Shown: one piece after another, positions 36,433 to 45,038 of the stretch | How positions within the stretch are numbered: position 1 is the stretch's first letter | Layout: each line of letters starts with the position of its first letter | DNA from: Rhodocyclaceae bacterium | GTDB lineage: Bacteria > Pseudomonadota > Gammaproteobacteria > Burkholderiales > Rhodocyclaceae | Direction of reading: 5' to 3' | DNA length: 64,000 nucleotides | NCBI GenBank assembly: GCA_006218025.1 | Contig: VBWA01000022.1 | Span: 1-64,000, forward strand | Position numbers and translations under genes: made by a program | The notes under the pieces: model-generated | Told to the model about the DNA's origin: nothing | What the model saw: the letters and a program-made list of their open reading frames with translations, nothing else | The model's database searches: none

Positions 36433-36933
36433 TCATTGGCCCGGCAGCAGCGTTGCCCGCCACGCCGAGAGCTTCCTCTCGAACGACCAGGTCGCGTTGG
36501 CCGGGCTGGTCGAAGGCAATACCGCCGCCTCGAAGCCCAGGGCCTCGACCTCGCGAACGCGCCGCGCGGCCATGCCGCCGTTGAAGCAGATTCGCCGTAG
36601 CGCCGGCGCCGACTGTCTCAACTCAGCGAAGTCATTCGGGACCGCATCGCGGATCGCCGTGTCCAGGCTGCCGGCCCGCTCGCAGGACGCGAACACGTCC
36701 CAGATGGCAATGCCGGCGGCCTGCACCGCGGCGATGCGTTGCGGGTAGTCCATTTCATTCAGCGGCTGCCCGATGACTTCGCCGAGGATGCGCCAGAACT
36801 GGTTTTGCGGATGGGCGTAGTACTGCTGTGCGGCCAGCGAGGCCGCGGACGGAAACGAGCCCAGGATCAGCACACGTGCACCCGGCCCTAGGATCAAGGG
36901 AAGACAGTTGGCTGTGACCCGGTTGTGACCCAT
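36433..36933 (-). CDS. Uracil-DNA glycosylase superfamily protein (hypoxanthine-DNA glycosylase type)
   Basis: Protein of 166 aa. GARVLILGSFPSAASLAAQQYYAHPQNQFWRIL and the C-terminal LPSTSPANA match the family 6 hypoxanthine-DNA glycosylases, which remove deaminated bases. NGGMAARR is the central strand. I chose the ATG at 36933 (MGHNRVTANC). The first seven codons lie in the 20-bp repeat that recurs at 39383, and starts at 36951 or 36972 are also in frame. The original N-terminus may have been replaced by the adjoining insertion. Confidence 0.82.
   Translation of the reverse strand: MGHNRVTANCLPLILGPGARVLILGSFPSAASLAAQQYYAHPQNQFWRILGEVIGQPLNEMDYPQRIAAVQAAGIAIWDVFASCERAGSLDTAIRDAVPNDFAELRQSAPALRRICFNGGMAARRVREVEALGFEAAVLPSTSPANATWSFERKLSAWRATLLPGQ
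36912..36931 (+). repeat. Left 20-bp direct repeat of an AT-rich island
   Basis: CTGTGACCCGGTTGTGACCC recurs as CTGTGACCCAGTTGTGACCC at 39383-39402 (19 of 20 identical). The unit is itself a tandem TGTGACCC. The DNA between the copies is clearly more AT-rich than its surroundings, which suggests attachment-site duplications. No integrase is present. Confidence 0.65.
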
Positions 36934-37041
36934 GGCTTGTGCTCTTCTCATCGTCGATCGTACTTGGCGCAAAATTTCTAGTTGAATTTGCCGCTATATG
37001 TATATACACTTCTATCAGGACTCAAACGCGGAGCACACCGA

Positions 37042-37326
37042 ATGGCTATCATCATCTCGCCAGGCATAGCGAAAAAACTTGCCGAGAAACATGGAGTAAG
37101 GCCCGAAGAAGTTGGCCAATGCTTTGCGAACAGAACCGGCAAGTACCTTCTGGACACCAGGGCCAAACACCTGACGAACCCAATTACACGCTGGTTTATC
37201 TCGGAAACCGACCAAGGGCGAAAACTGAAGGTGGCGTTTATTCCGGAGGGTGGAGACACATTTATTCGGAGCGCCTTTGAACCGGATACCAATGAGATCA
37301 GTATATACAGTAAATACGGAACATGA
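37042..37326 (+). CDS. Putative toxin of a small toxin-antitoxin-like pair
   Basis: Protein of 94 aa (MAIIISPGIAKKLAEKHGVRPEEVGQCFANR...). From memory it resembles a family of small proteins with GKYLLDTR, RWFISETDQGRKLKVAFI and EISIYSKYG blocks, RelE/BrnT-like in pattern and usually next to a ribbon-helix-helix gene. The next gene encodes such a protein. ATG 37042 is preferred over an upstream in-frame start at 36982. Codon and base use are more AT-rich than the flanks. The toxin role is inference. Confidence 0.6.
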   Translation: MAIIISPGIAKKLAEKHGVRPEEVGQCFANRTGKYLLDTRAKHLTNPITRWFISETDQGRKLKVAFIPEGGDTFIRSAFEPDTNEISIYSKYGT

Positions 37327-37412
37327 ACTAATTATTAGCAAAACAATCACATACTCTGTAAATACTAACGTTTCAAGTTATAGTTGTTAAACACTAAGTG
37401 AGGGAGTTACAA

Positions 37413-37763
37413 ATGAGCAAGCAAACGATCCCGGATACGGAAGAAGCGTGGGACAAAAGGGATTTGGGTGCAGATGAGAGCTTCGTTGGAGTTGTTGGAG
37501 ACGAAGAAGAGGCTAGGATTGACGAGGCGGCCGGCACTCAGCTCATATCCATTCGCATGCAAAAGTCCATGATTGAGGATTTTAAGATGATTGCGTCGAT
37601 CAACAATGGAATCGGATATCAGACCCTTATGAAACAGATTTTGCAGCGATTCGTTGACTGTGAAATGAAAAGACTAGCTCGTGAAATATTGTCTGAAAGG
37701 ATGGCCGAGCAGCACAGGAAAGAATCCGCTAAGCAGCCCAACAAGCAACGTAAAGCGGCTTGA
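37413..37763 (+). CDS. Putative antitoxin with ribbon-helix-helix-type segment
   Basis: Protein of 116 aa with an acidic N-terminus and the core TQLISIRMQKSMIEDFKMIASINNGIGYQTLMKQILQRFVDCE, which fits CopG/BrnA-like DNA-binding antitoxins. The C-terminal tail is Lys/Arg-rich. GAGGGAG lies six bases before ATG 37413. An 86-base AT-rich spacer separates it from the upstream toxin-like gene. An intrinsic terminator follows. Confidence 0.65.
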   Translation: MSKQTIPDTEEAWDKRDLGADESFVGVVGDEEEARIDEAAGTQLISIRMQKSMIEDFKMIASINNGIGYQTLMKQILQRFVDCEMKRLAREILSERMAEQHRKESAKQPNKQRKAA

Positions 37764-37776
37764 CAATCTCAACCTA

Positions 37777-37802
37777 AGAAACCCGCTTCGGCGGGTTTTT
37801 CA
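37777..37802 (+). terminator. Rho-independent terminator after the antitoxin-like gene
   Basis: AACCCGC-TTCG-GCGGGTT forms a strong stem with a TTCG loop and runs into TTTTT. It lies 14 bases after the stop at 37763. Confidence 0.9.
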
Positions 37803-38002
37803 ATTAAGTTCAATAGCATCCATCTGCCCATTCGCCCCTCAACCTCAAGGGAAATTCAACAATTGGCGTGCGAGACAGCAAGCTGCTTCAACCCACGTAG
37901 CAGCTTTGGAGTATCAAAGAATGGCGAAATTGCGCTTCGCGCACCAACTTTAACTCGAAATGTAGCCGCATAAGACGTTCGGGAAACTTAGGATGATTTT
38001 AG

Positions 38003-38028
38003 GATGAGTTGACACTCATCTTTTTTTT
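38003..38028 (+). terminator. Perfect hairpin with T8 tail, overlapping a promoter
   Basis: GATGAGT-TGAC-ACTCATC is a perfect 7-bp inverted repeat followed by eight T residues, the form of an intrinsic terminator. Its loop region holds the TTGACA of the promoter at 38009-38038, so it could alternatively be an operator over the -35 box. Confidence 0.6.
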
Positions 38029-38038
38029 CGCATACAAT
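38009..38038 (+). promoter_or_regulatory. Sigma-70 promoter of the 38077 gene
   Basis: A consensus TTGACA (38009-38014) and TACAAT (38033-38038) are separated by 18 bases. Transcription would start near 38045. An AGGGAG ribosome-binding site lies at 38065-38070 ahead of the ATG. Confidence 0.8.
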
Positions 38039-38076
38039 TCGCCTTAATCCATCCTTCGATGGTCAGGGAGCTACTA

Positions 38077-38898
38077 ATGGAAGCGGAAAAGAAGGTAGAC
38101 AACTTGCCGGGCGACGCTAAGGCCCCAAAGGAGCGATCAACCATCGAATTCCCCTACCTGGACGAAGAAAACGCGGTCCAGATCGCGGAAGGTGTTCATC
38201 AGGTTGGAGGGTCTGGCTGTGACTGGGATCAACTCGCGGCCCACGTTAAACAAGCCGCGCAAGGCGGTGGATTCAGGTTGCGGTTGATCTGTGCGAAGCA
38301 GTTTGGGCTTGTCCAATATGATCGAGGCAAGATTACGCTCACTTCTTTGGGCTTGCGGATAGTTGATCAGCAACAGCAAAAAGCCGCAAAGGTTGAGGCG
38401 TTCTTGCAGGTGGAACTCTACAAGGCGCTCTACGAGAAATTCCGTGGCAGCACGCTGCCGCCCGTAGCGGGTCTTGAGCGTGAAATTGCGACGCTAGGGG
38501 TAGCAAGGAAACAAGCAGATAAGGCGCGGCAAGCGTTTCAACGTTCGGCTAAATATGCTGGATTTTTTGATTTTGGCCCCGAGCGACTTGTCGCCCCATC
38601 GTCAGGATCAACTGCTAGCCCTCAAGACCAGCCATCTGACGAAGAGAGCAACACCCGCAATAATGGGAACTACAGCGCGAATAGGGGTGGTGACGAAGGA
38701 CTGCATCCGTTTGTTCGCGGGTTGATCGATAAGCTACCGCCACCAGAAACAAACTGGGCACTGGTTGATCGTGCTAAATGGCTAAATACCGCAGCAAATA
38801 TATTTGACCTTATGTACAAGGAGCCAGTTAGCTCAGATGAAGGAATCAACGTGAAGCTGGAAGGGAAGACCTTGTCAATTGTCAAAGGGAAGGCATGA
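38077..38898 (+). CDS. Hypothetical protein in the AT-rich island
   Basis: Protein of 273 aa, not recognised with confidence. The N-terminal 150 residues look helical with a winged-helix-like rhythm (WDQLAAHVKQ...FRLRLICAKQFGLVQYDRGKITLTSLGLRIV), followed by LYKALYEKFRGSTLPPVAGLEREIATLGV and KQADKARQAFQRSAKYAGFFDFG. A low-complexity Ser/Asn linker leads to a C-terminal LHPFVRGLIDKLPPPETNWALVDRAKWLNTAANIFDLMY segment. The start at 38077 has a good AGGGAG. It has its own strong promoter and AT-rich codon use, which suggests horizontal origin. Confidence 0.7.
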   Translation: MEAEKKVDNLPGDAKAPKERSTIEFPYLDEENAVQIAEGVHQVGGSGCDWDQLAAHVKQAAQGGGFRLRLICAKQFGLVQYDRGKITLTSLGLRIVDQQQQKAAKVEAFLQVELYKALYEKFRGSTLPPVAGLEREIATLGVARKQADKARQAFQRSAKYAGFFDFGPERLVAPSSGSTASPQDQPSDEESNTRNNGNYSANRGGDEGLHPFVRGLIDKLPPPETNWALVDRAKWLNTAANIFDLMYKEPVSSDEGINVKLEGKTLSIVKGKA

Positions 38899-38959
38899 CG
38901 CTATGACAACATAATTCGGCCCTAGTTTCATCCTCACCGGGCTAGGCCGGAAAAAGCAA

Positions 38960-39004
38960 GGCCCCAACGACTGAATACTCTTGGACGAGATAGTCGTTGG
39001 GGCC
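38960..39004. repeat. Perfect 13-bp inverted repeat
   Basis: GGCCCCAACGACT is matched exactly by AGTCGTTGGGGCC across a 19-base loop. It follows the 38077 gene by 60 bases and could act as a bidirectional terminator or be a recombination site. It lacks the unpaired spacers expected of attC. Confidence 0.7.
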
Positions 39005-39382
39005 GTGGTGAGTAGTACACGACAGCGCGTTAAAGCATGCCTCTGTCACTCACGCAGTTTCGGTCAGAAACTCTTGCCATTTTAATACGACAAGATGCTG
39101 TGAGCAAGAATTGCTTTCAATCTCCCCCCAAGGAGAGTAGCAATTATGCACAACACTTTGTTCGACAAAACGAAGAGCGTATTCGTACGGGCCTACATTC
39201 GTTTCAGGTTTGGCAAGCTTGAAAACGTTTGCCAGCACTGGCGCTCGTTTCCCAATCAACTGACGTTCAACTTCGATTAAGGAAAGGTTCAGGCCCCTAA
39301 GACGGGCCTGATTTCTTTTCTGACGCCAGCCTTCTATACATAGCCCCGAGCCCTTCGCCGGCCACAAAGGCGTAGCGCTTTT

Positions 39383-39402
39383 CTGTGACCCAGTTGTGAC
39401 CC
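39383..39402 (+). repeat. Right 20-bp direct repeat of the AT-rich island
   Basis: CTGTGACCCAGTTGTGACCC is the partner of 36912-36931. Beyond it, base composition gradually returns to the GC-rich norm and htpG follows. Confidence 0.65.
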
Positions 39403-39544
39403 TGAGGCGTCAATCAGGGCATATTCTGGGGCCAAAGCAAAAGGCTACTTCTAATTAATTCAATACCTTAGAAGTGGCGAATACAGGATCAGCACCCGGG
39501 CTCGTTCGTCGATGACGGGCGCGAGGCCCGTCAGCCTTGCAGAT

Positions 39545-41476
39545 TTACGAACCGCTCATCTCCAGCATTAGCTGATTCATGCGCTTGACGAAGGTCGCCG
39601 GATCGTCGAGCTGACCGCCCTCGGCCAGCAGCGCCTGGTCGAACAGCACCGCGGCCCAGTCGTCGAAGCGCTTGTCTTCGTACTTGAGGCGCAGCACCAC
39701 CGGGTGATGCGGATTGATTTCAAGGATGGGCTTGGCGTTCGGCGCCTTCTGCCCGGCAGCCTTGAGGATGCGCGCCAGGTTGCCCGAGACGTCGTGCTCG
39801 TCCGCCACCAGGCAGGCCGGGCTGTCGGTCAGGCGATGCGTGACGCGCACTTCCTTGACGCGCTCGCCGAGGCTCTTGGCGATCTTCTCGGTCAGGTCCT
39901 TGAATTCGCCGGCGGCCGATTCCTGTTCCTTTTTCTCGGCTTCGTCTTCCAGCTTGCCGAGGTCGAGCCCGCCCTTGGCGACCGAGACCAACTGCTTGCC
40001 CTCGAACTCGGTCAGGTGCGACACCACCCACTCGTCGACGCGGTCGGAGAGCAGGATCACTTCGATGCCCTTCTTGCGGAAGACTTCGAGGTGCGGGCTG
40101 TTCTTCGCCGCGTTGAAGGTCTCGGCGGTGACGTAGTAGATCTTTTCCTGCTCCGGCTTCATGCGGCCGATGTAGTCGGCCAGCGAGACGGTTTCGTCCG
40201 GCGTGTCGGCCTGCGTCGAGGCGAAACGCAACAGCGCGGCGATCCTGTCCTTGTTGGCGTGGTCCTCGCCCATGCCTTCCTTGAGCACCTTGCCGAACTC
40301 GCCCCAGAACTTCGCGTACTTTTCCTTCTCGGCGGCATCCTCGCTGTTGGCCAGGTCGGCCAGCATGCCGAGGACCTTCTTGGTGCAGCCGTTGCGGATA
40401 GCCTCGATGTCCTTCGATTCCTGCAAAATTTCACGCGAGACGTTGAGCGGCAGGTCGTTGGAGTCGACCACCCCGCGCACGAAGCGCAGATACAGCGGCA
40501 TCAACTGCTCGGCGTCGTCCATGATGAACACGCGGCGCACGTAGAGCTTGACGCCGTGGCGGGCGTTGCGGTCCCACATGTCGAAGGGCGCACGGGCCGG
40601 CACATAGAGCAGTTGCGTGTACTCCGTCTTGCCCTCGACGCGGGCGTGGGTCCACGTCAGCGGGTCTTCGAAATCGTGGCCGACGTGCTTGTAGAACTCG
40701 GTGTACTGCTCGTCGGTGATTTCGCTCTTGGGACGGGCCCACAGCGCGGAAGCCTGATTGACGGTTTCGTCTTCATCGCTGACGACCTGCTCGTTCTTCT
40801 CCTGATCCCACTCTTCCTTCTTCATCACGATCGGCTGCACGATGTGGTCGGAGTATTTGCGGATCACGGAGCGCAGCTTCCAGCCGGAGAGCAGGTCGTC
40901 CTGGCCTTCCTTCAGGTGCAGGGTTATCTCGGTGCCGCGCGTGGGCCGATCGACCATCTCGATGGTGAATTCGCCGCTGCCTTCGGATTCCCAGCGCACG
41001 CCCTGGTTGGCTTCGGCGCCGGCGCGGCGGGTCAGCACGGTAACGCGGTCGGCGACGATAAAGGAGGAATAGAAGCCGACGCCGAACTGGCCGATCAGGC
41101 TGGCATCCTTCTGCTGGTCGCCCGAGAGCTGCGAGAAGAATTCGCGCGTGCCGGACTTGGCGATGGTGCCGAGGTTAGTAATCACTTCCTCGCGGCTCAT
41201 GCCAACGCCGTTGTCGGCGATGGTCAGGGTCTTGGCATCCGGGTCGAAGGCGATGCGAATCTTGAAATCCGAATCGCCCTCGAACAGGCCTGCGTTGTGC
41301 AGGGCCTCGAAGCGCAGCTTGTCGCAGGCGTCCGACGCGTTGGAAATCAGCTCGCGGAGGAATATCTCGCGGTTCGAATACAGCGAGTGGATCATCAACT
41401 GCAGGAGCTGCTTGACCTCGGTCTGGAAGCCGAGGGTTTCTTTGGCGGTGCTGGAGTCTTGGGTGGTAGCGGTCAT
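39545..41476 (-). CDS. htpG: Molecular chaperone HtpG (Hsp90)
   Basis: Dimeric ATP-dependent chaperone of 643 aa. The N-terminal GHKL ATPase shows [46 protein letters not shown] and [17 protein letters not shown]. The middle domain ([22 protein letters not shown]) and the C-terminal dimerisation domain are full length. I chose ATG 41476 ([18 protein letters not shown]), which lies downstream of a sigma-32 promoter, rather than the longer in-frame start at 41638. Confidence 0.97.
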   Translation of the reverse strand: MTATTQDSSTAKETLGFQTEVKQLLQLMIHSLYSNREIFLRELISNASDACDKLRFEALHNAGLFEGDSDFKIRIAFDPDAKTLTIADNGVGMSREEVITNLGTIAKSGTREFFSQLSGDQQKDASLIGQFGVGFYSSFIVADRVTVLTRRAGAEANQGVRWESEGSGEFTIEMVDRPTRGTEITLHLKEGQDDLLSGWKLRSVIRKYSDHIVQPIVMKKEEWDQEKNEQVVSDEDETVNQASALWARPKSEITDEQYTEFYKHVGHDFEDPLTWTHARVEGKTEYTQLLYVPARAPFDMWDRNARHGVKLYVRRVFIMDDAEQLMPLYLRFVRGVVDSNDLPLNVSREILQESKDIEAIRNGCTKKVLGMLADLANSEDAAEKEKYAKFWGEFGKVLKEGMGEDHANKDRIAALLRFASTQADTPDETVSLADYIGRMKPEQEKIYYVTAETFNAAKNSPHLEVFRKKGIEVILLSDRVDEWVVSHLTEFEGKQLVSVAKGGLDLGKLEDEAEKKEQESAAGEFKDLTEKIAKSLGERVKEVRVTHRLTDSPACLVADEHDVSGNLARILKAAGQKAPNAKPILEINPHHPVVLRLKYEDKRFDDWAAVLFDQALLAEGGQLDDPATFVKRMNQLMLEMSGS

Positions 41477-41511
41477 CGAAAATCCCCTGAAGAACAGAAT
41501 GTACCGCCCGG

Positions 41512-41539
41512 ATATGGGGGCGGCCAAATCCTTTTCAAG
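41512..41539 (-). promoter_or_regulatory. Sigma-32 heat-shock promoter of htpG
   Basis: On the minus strand CTTGAAA (41533-41539) and CCCCATAT (41512-41519) are 13 bases apart. Both match the RpoH consensus CTTGAAA / CCCCATnT. The site lies about 35 bases before the htpG start. Confidence 0.85.
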
Positions 41540-41569
41540 GGGAGGGACATGTCTGCGGGTCGCAGGCGG

Positions 41570-41597
41570 AAAAGTCGGCGCTGTCGAGACGGCGAGC
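41570..41597 (+). repeat. REP-like repeat copy 8
   Basis: AAAAGTCGGCGCTGTCGAGA lies between the htpG promoter and the divergent RelBE-type module. Confidence 0.65.
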
Positions 41598-41652
41598 GTA
41601 TTCTTTCCGGACATCGACGTAAAATATAATGATCGCAACGAAGGAGATTGGC

Positions 41653-41859
41653 ATGGGACGTCGCGAAATTATCGAATTGGCAATGCAGTTGAAACCTGCG
41701 GAGCGGTTCGAGGTAGCCGAGGAACTGTTGCGCAGCGTAGAAGAGGTCGATCCGGAAATTGATCGGCTCTGGCTTGAGGAGGCGGAACGCCGGCTCACTG
41801 CGTATCGGGCTGGCAGGGTCAAGGGGATTCCCGCCGAAGACATCTTCGGCAGCCTTTGA
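41653..41859 (+). CDS. RelB/ParD-like antitoxin (addiction module protein family)
   Basis: Protein of 68 aa of the addiction-module antitoxin family. The sequence [45 protein letters not shown] is characteristic. GAAGGAG precedes ATG 41653 by eight bases; an in-frame ATG at 41629 has none. Its stop overlaps the start of the RelE/ParE toxin gene. Confidence 0.88.
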   Translation: MGRREIIELAMQLKPAERFEVAEELLRSVEEVDPEIDRLWLEEAERRLTAYRAGRVKGIPAEDIFGSL

Positions 41860-42152
41860 TGCGGGTGATATTTTCGCCTGAAGCGCGAGCCGAATTCGAT
41901 GAAGCCATCCAATACTATGACCAGCAACGTCAGGGACTCGGCGATGAACTGCGTGCCGAGATTCGTGAATTTCTGCCGCGACTGCAAAGGTCCCCACTGA
42001 CATTTCCGGTGGAACGTGGCGATATTCGCCGCCTGATTCTGGCGCGATTCCCCTACAAATTGCTGTATTCGGTGGAAACCGATCACGTCTATGTCATCGC
42101 ACTCGCCCATCGACGCCGGGCACCGGGCTATTGGGTGGATCGCACCGAGTAA
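41859..42152 (+). CDS. RelE/ParE family toxin
   Basis: RelE-fold toxin of 97 aa. The ParE-like opening [35 protein letters not shown] is followed by RRLILARFPYKLLYSVETDHVYVIALAHRRRAPGYW. It could poison DNA gyrase (ParE type) or ribosome-bound mRNA (RelE type); the sequence does not decide between them. The start overlaps the antitoxin stop as TGATG. Confidence 0.92.
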   Translation: MRVIFSPEARAEFDEAIQYYDQQRQGLGDELRAEIREFLPRLQRSPLTFPVERGDIRRLILARFPYKLLYSVETDHVYVIALAHRRRAPGYWVDRTE

Positions 42153-42195
42153 GCGGTAACCGCCGTTACACCCAAAACCTGCACGCGCAGCTACT

Positions 42196-44931
42196 TCAAC
42201 CGCTGACCGGAAGCAGAACTTCCGTCTGCGCCGCCAGGCGCTTCAGCTCCGGCAGGCAGGAACCGCAGTTGGTGCCGCACTGGCTTTTTTTCTGCAGCGC
42301 CGCGAGGTCGAGGCCGGCCGCCAGATCGGCGCGGATTTCGCTTTCCGAAACATCGAAGCAGTTGCAGACGATGCGGCCGCGCGCCGGGCCGGCGGCGGGC
42401 GGCGTTGCCAGCGGGGCGAACAGCCATTTGCGCAGCTCGGCGGTGCTGCCGCCCCTGGCGATGAGGTCGAGCAGCCAGTCGGTGGCGCGGATTTCATTGC
42501 ATAACAGGGCCCCGGCGAGGCGGTCGTCCTCGATCAGGGCGCGCTTGGCGATGCCGCGCCGGGCATCGTTGAAGGCCAGCATTTGCGTAGAGTCGAGACC
42601 CATTGCGGCGGCGAGTTCGGCCAGCAGTTCCGGCGCCGGCAAGGCGCTGCCGGCGCCGCCCCAGGCGCGCAGCACGACCACCGTGGACTCGCGGCCGGCG
42701 AGGGTCAGCGTGGCATGGTCGAAGCGGGCCAGCCATGAGTGCAGGGCGGCATGCAGGCCGCCACTGTCGTCACGGCGCATGGCGACGAGCTGCCAGCCGG
42801 TGGCGAACTTTTCCACCTGCACCGCGGCGTGCTTGAATTCGGGCTGGCGCGAGACCGGATCGGTGGCCGGCAGGGTCAGGGCATTGATGCCGAGGCCGCT
42901 CATGTAGCGTCCGCCCCAGTGCATCGGCACATAGGTCTGCGCCGGACGCAGCGTGGCCGAGGCCGCCGCGCGCAGCAGCAGCGAGCCGCGCTTGCCCTTG
43001 AGCCGCACCAGGTCGCCCTCGACGATGCCGCGCCGTTCCATGTCGCGCGGATGCATTTCGATGGCCGGTTCCGGGGCGTGGGCGTGCAGGCGCGAGACGA
43101 CGCCGGTACGGCTCATGCCGTGCCACTGGTCGCGCAGGCGGCCGGTGTTGAGATGCAGCGGATGGCGCGGGTCGGTGGCCTCGGCCGGCGGCCGGTGCTC
43201 GACTTTCGTGAAGTGGGCGCGGCCGCTGGCGGTGGGATACAGGCCATCGGCGTAGAGACGCGCCGTACCGCTGGCGGCGCCGGTGGGCAGCGGCCATTGC
43301 TGCGGCCCGGCCTGTTCGAGCAGCGCATACGAGAGGCCGCCGATGTCGAGGTCGCGGCCGACGGTGCTGGCGCGGTGCTCGTCGAAAATCTGCTCGACGT
43401 TCGCGTAGGGAAACAGCGTGTCGCCGTCCCGTGAGCGCCGACTCTTGAGCTTGGGTTCCAATCGCCGTGCGAAATCGACCGCGATCTTCCAGTCGGCGGT
43501 CGCCTCGCCCGGTGCGGCGACCGCCGCGCGCACACGTGAAATTCGGCGCTCGGAGTTGGTCACCGTGCCCTCCTTCTCGCCCCAGCCGGCGGCCGGCAGC
43601 AGCAGGTCGGCGAAGGCCGCCGTGTCGGTATCGGCGCTGACTTCCTGAACCACGACAAAGGGACATTTCGCCAGTGCCTCATGCACGCGGTTCAGGTCGG
43701 GCAGCGACTGCGCCGGATTGGTGCAGGCGATCCACAGCGCCTTGATCTCGCCGCGATGCACGGCCTCGAACAGCTCGACCGCAGCGAGGCCCGGCGTGGC
43801 CGGCACATCATCCACACCCCAAAGCCGTGCAACTTCGGCACGATGCTCCGGGTTGCTCATGTCGCGATGCGCTGACAGCAAATTGGCCAGGCCGCCGACC
43901 TCGCGCCCGCCCATCGCATTGGGCTGGCCGGTCAGCGAGAAGGGGCCGCAGCCGGGCTTGCCGATCTTGCCGGTGGCGAGATGCAGATGGATGATGGCGG
44001 CATTGTTGTCGGTGCCGTGGCTGGACTGGTTGAGGCCCTGACAGTAGAGCGAGAGCGCGGCCGGCGCCTGGCCGAACCAGCGCGCGGCGGTGGCGATGTC
44101 GTCCGCTTTGACACCGCAGATGTCGGCCGCCATGGCCGGCGTGTAGTCGCGCACCAGGGTCTTCAGCGCGTCGAAGCCTTCGGTGTGGGCGCGGATGTAG
44201 TCGAGGTCGACCATGTCTTCCCACAGCAGCACGTGCAGCATCGCGTTGTAGAGCGCGATGTCGGTGCCTGGCAGGATCGCGAGGTGCAGGTCGGCGGCCT
44301 CGGCCGTGTCGGTGCGGCGCGGGTCGACCACGATCAGCTTCATCTGCGGGTTGGCCGCGCGCGCATCCTCGATGCGGCGAAACAGCACCGGATGCGCCCA
44401 GGCCGTGTTGGACCCGGCGATCAGCAGGCAGTCGGCATGGGCGATGTCCTCGTAGGAACACGGCGGCGCATCGGCGCCCAGCGTGGCCTTGTAGCCGGAC
44501 ACGGCGGAGCTCATGCACAGGCGCGAATTGGTATCGACGTTGTTGGTGCCGATCAGCCCCTTGGCCAGCTTGTTGAAGACGTAATAGTCCTCGGTCAGCA
44601 ACTGGCCGCTGATGTAGAAGGCGACGCTGTCGGGGCCATGCTCCGCGATGGCTTGCGCGAACTGCTCGGCAGCGTGATCGAGCGCGGCGTCCCAGCTCAC
44701 GCGTTCGCGCACCGCTGTTTTTTCGCGGCGCAGTTGCGGATGCACGAGGCGCTGCGCCATCGCCTGCGGCGTCATGGTCAGGTGCAGCGTACCGCCCTTG
44801 GTGCACATGCGGCCGAAGTTCGCCGGGTGATCGGGATCGCCGCGCACGCCGGTGATGCGGGTCTCATCGTGTTCGATGATCACACCGCAGCCGACTCCAC
44901 AGTAGGGGCAAGTACTCTTTGTTTCCTTCAT
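42196..44931 (-). CDS. nasA: Assimilatory nitrate reductase, catalytic subunit
   Basis: Cytoplasmic molybdopterin enzyme of 911 aa that reduces nitrate to nitrite. The N-terminal [4Fe-4S] motif CPYCGVGCG, MopB domains (SSHGTDNNAAIIHLHLATGKIGKPGCGPFSLTGQPNAMGG) and the C-terminal molybdopterin-dinucleotide domain are followed by a BFD-like [2Fe-2S] domain (CNCFDVSE...CGTNCGSC), the NasA arrangement that takes electrons from a flavoprotein. A REP-like copy is read in frame near residue 500 (KLKSRRSRDGDT). I chose ATG 44931. It lies last in the nitrate operon, after a mini inverted-repeat element. Confidence 0.95.
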   Translation of the reverse strand: MKETKSTCPYCGVGCGVIIEHDETRITGVRGDPDHPANFGRMCTKGGTLHLTMTPQAMAQRLVHPQLRREKTAVRERVSWDAALDHAAEQFAQAIAEHGPDSVAFYISGQLLTEDYYVFNKLAKGLIGTNNVDTNSRLCMSSAVSGYKATLGADAPPCSYEDIAHADCLLIAGSNTAWAHPVLFRRIEDARAANPQMKLIVVDPRRTDTAEAADLHLAILPGTDIALYNAMLHVLLWEDMVDLDYIRAHTEGFDALKTLVRDYTPAMAADICGVKADDIATAARWFGQAPAALSLYCQGLNQSSHGTDNNAAIIHLHLATGKIGKPGCGPFSLTGQPNAMGGREVGGLANLLSAHRDMSNPEHRAEVARLWGVDDVPATPGLAAVELFEAVHRGEIKALWIACTNPAQSLPDLNRVHEALAKCPFVVVQEVSADTDTAAFADLLLPAAGWGEKEGTVTNSERRISRVRAAVAAPGEATADWKIAVDFARRLEPKLKSRRSRDGDTLFPYANVEQIFDEHRASTVGRDLDIGGLSYALLEQAGPQQWPLPTGAASGTARLYADGLYPTASGRAHFTKVEHRPPAEATDPRHPLHLNTGRLRDQWHGMSRTGVVSRLHAHAPEPAIEMHPRDMERRGIVEGDLVRLKGKRGSLLLRAAASATLRPAQTYVPMHWGGRYMSGLGINALTLPATDPVSRQPEFKHAAVQVEKFATGWQLVAMRRDDSGGLHAALHSWLARFDHATLTLAGRESTVVVLRAWGGAGSALPAPELLAELAAAMGLDSTQMLAFNDARRGIAKRALIEDDRLAGALLCNEIRATDWLLDLIARGGSTAELRKWLFAPLATPPAAGPARGRIVCNCFDVSESEIRADLAAGLDLAALQKKSQCGTNCGSCLPELKRLAAQTEVLLPVSG
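43421..43447 (-). repeat. REP-like repeat copy 9 inside nasA
   Basis: TCGCCGTCCCGTGAGCGCCG is translated (minus strand) as SRRSRDGD between the predicted strands ARRLEPKLK and LFPYANVEQIF, a place where related enzymes seem to be shorter by memory. Confidence 0.6.
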
Positions 44932-44946
44932 GACAAAACCTGTATA

Positions 44947-45025
44947 TCCGCAGATTACGCAGATTGACGCAGATGAGTTCAAACCCGGTCTGCTTTTATC
45001 TGCGTCAATCTGCGAAATCTGCGGA
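44947..45025. mobile_element. 79-bp miniature inverted-repeat element (GxxExxY-type ends)
   Basis: The termini are inverted repeats of about 30 bp starting TCCGCAGATT(A/T)CGCAGATTGACGCAGAT. They are almost the same as those of the GxxExxY-carrying element at 8819-9373. No coding capacity. It sits in the gap between nirD and nasA, 15 bases before the nasA start on the transcribed strand. Confidence 0.8.
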
Positions 45026-45038
45026 CTGCCTTTCATAC

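Larger units (their letters stand above)
37803..38076. other. Non-coding stretch in the AT-rich island
   Basis: Apart from the terminator at its left edge and the hairpin/promoter at its right edge, I see no gene or recognised signal here. A direct repeat TAGGATGA lies just before the hairpin at 38003. Confidence 0.5.
38899..39544. other. Gene-free stretch downstream of the island gene
   Basis: About 650 bases without a convincing gene. It holds a perfect 13-bp inverted repeat (38960-39004) and the right 20-bp island repeat (39383-39402). Short ORFs on both strands (39037-39222 plus, 39050-39367 minus) have no family features or ribosome-binding sites. The region may be a decayed gene. Confidence 0.5.

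Noticed and set aside
36595-36617. Another REP-like copy inside the DNA glycosylase gene
   Set aside because: The match (GCCGTAGCGCCGGCGCCGAC) encodes APALRRI, which fits the normal protein family here, so chance or convergence is as likely.
38960-39004. A second attC site
   Set aside because: The arms are perfect without the unpaired spacer, and the end CCCCAAC does not fit RYYYAAC.
39037-39367. Short ORFs on both strands in the AT-rich island
   Set aside because: No ribosome-binding site, no family signature and mutual overlap. Treated as non-coding or decayed DNA.
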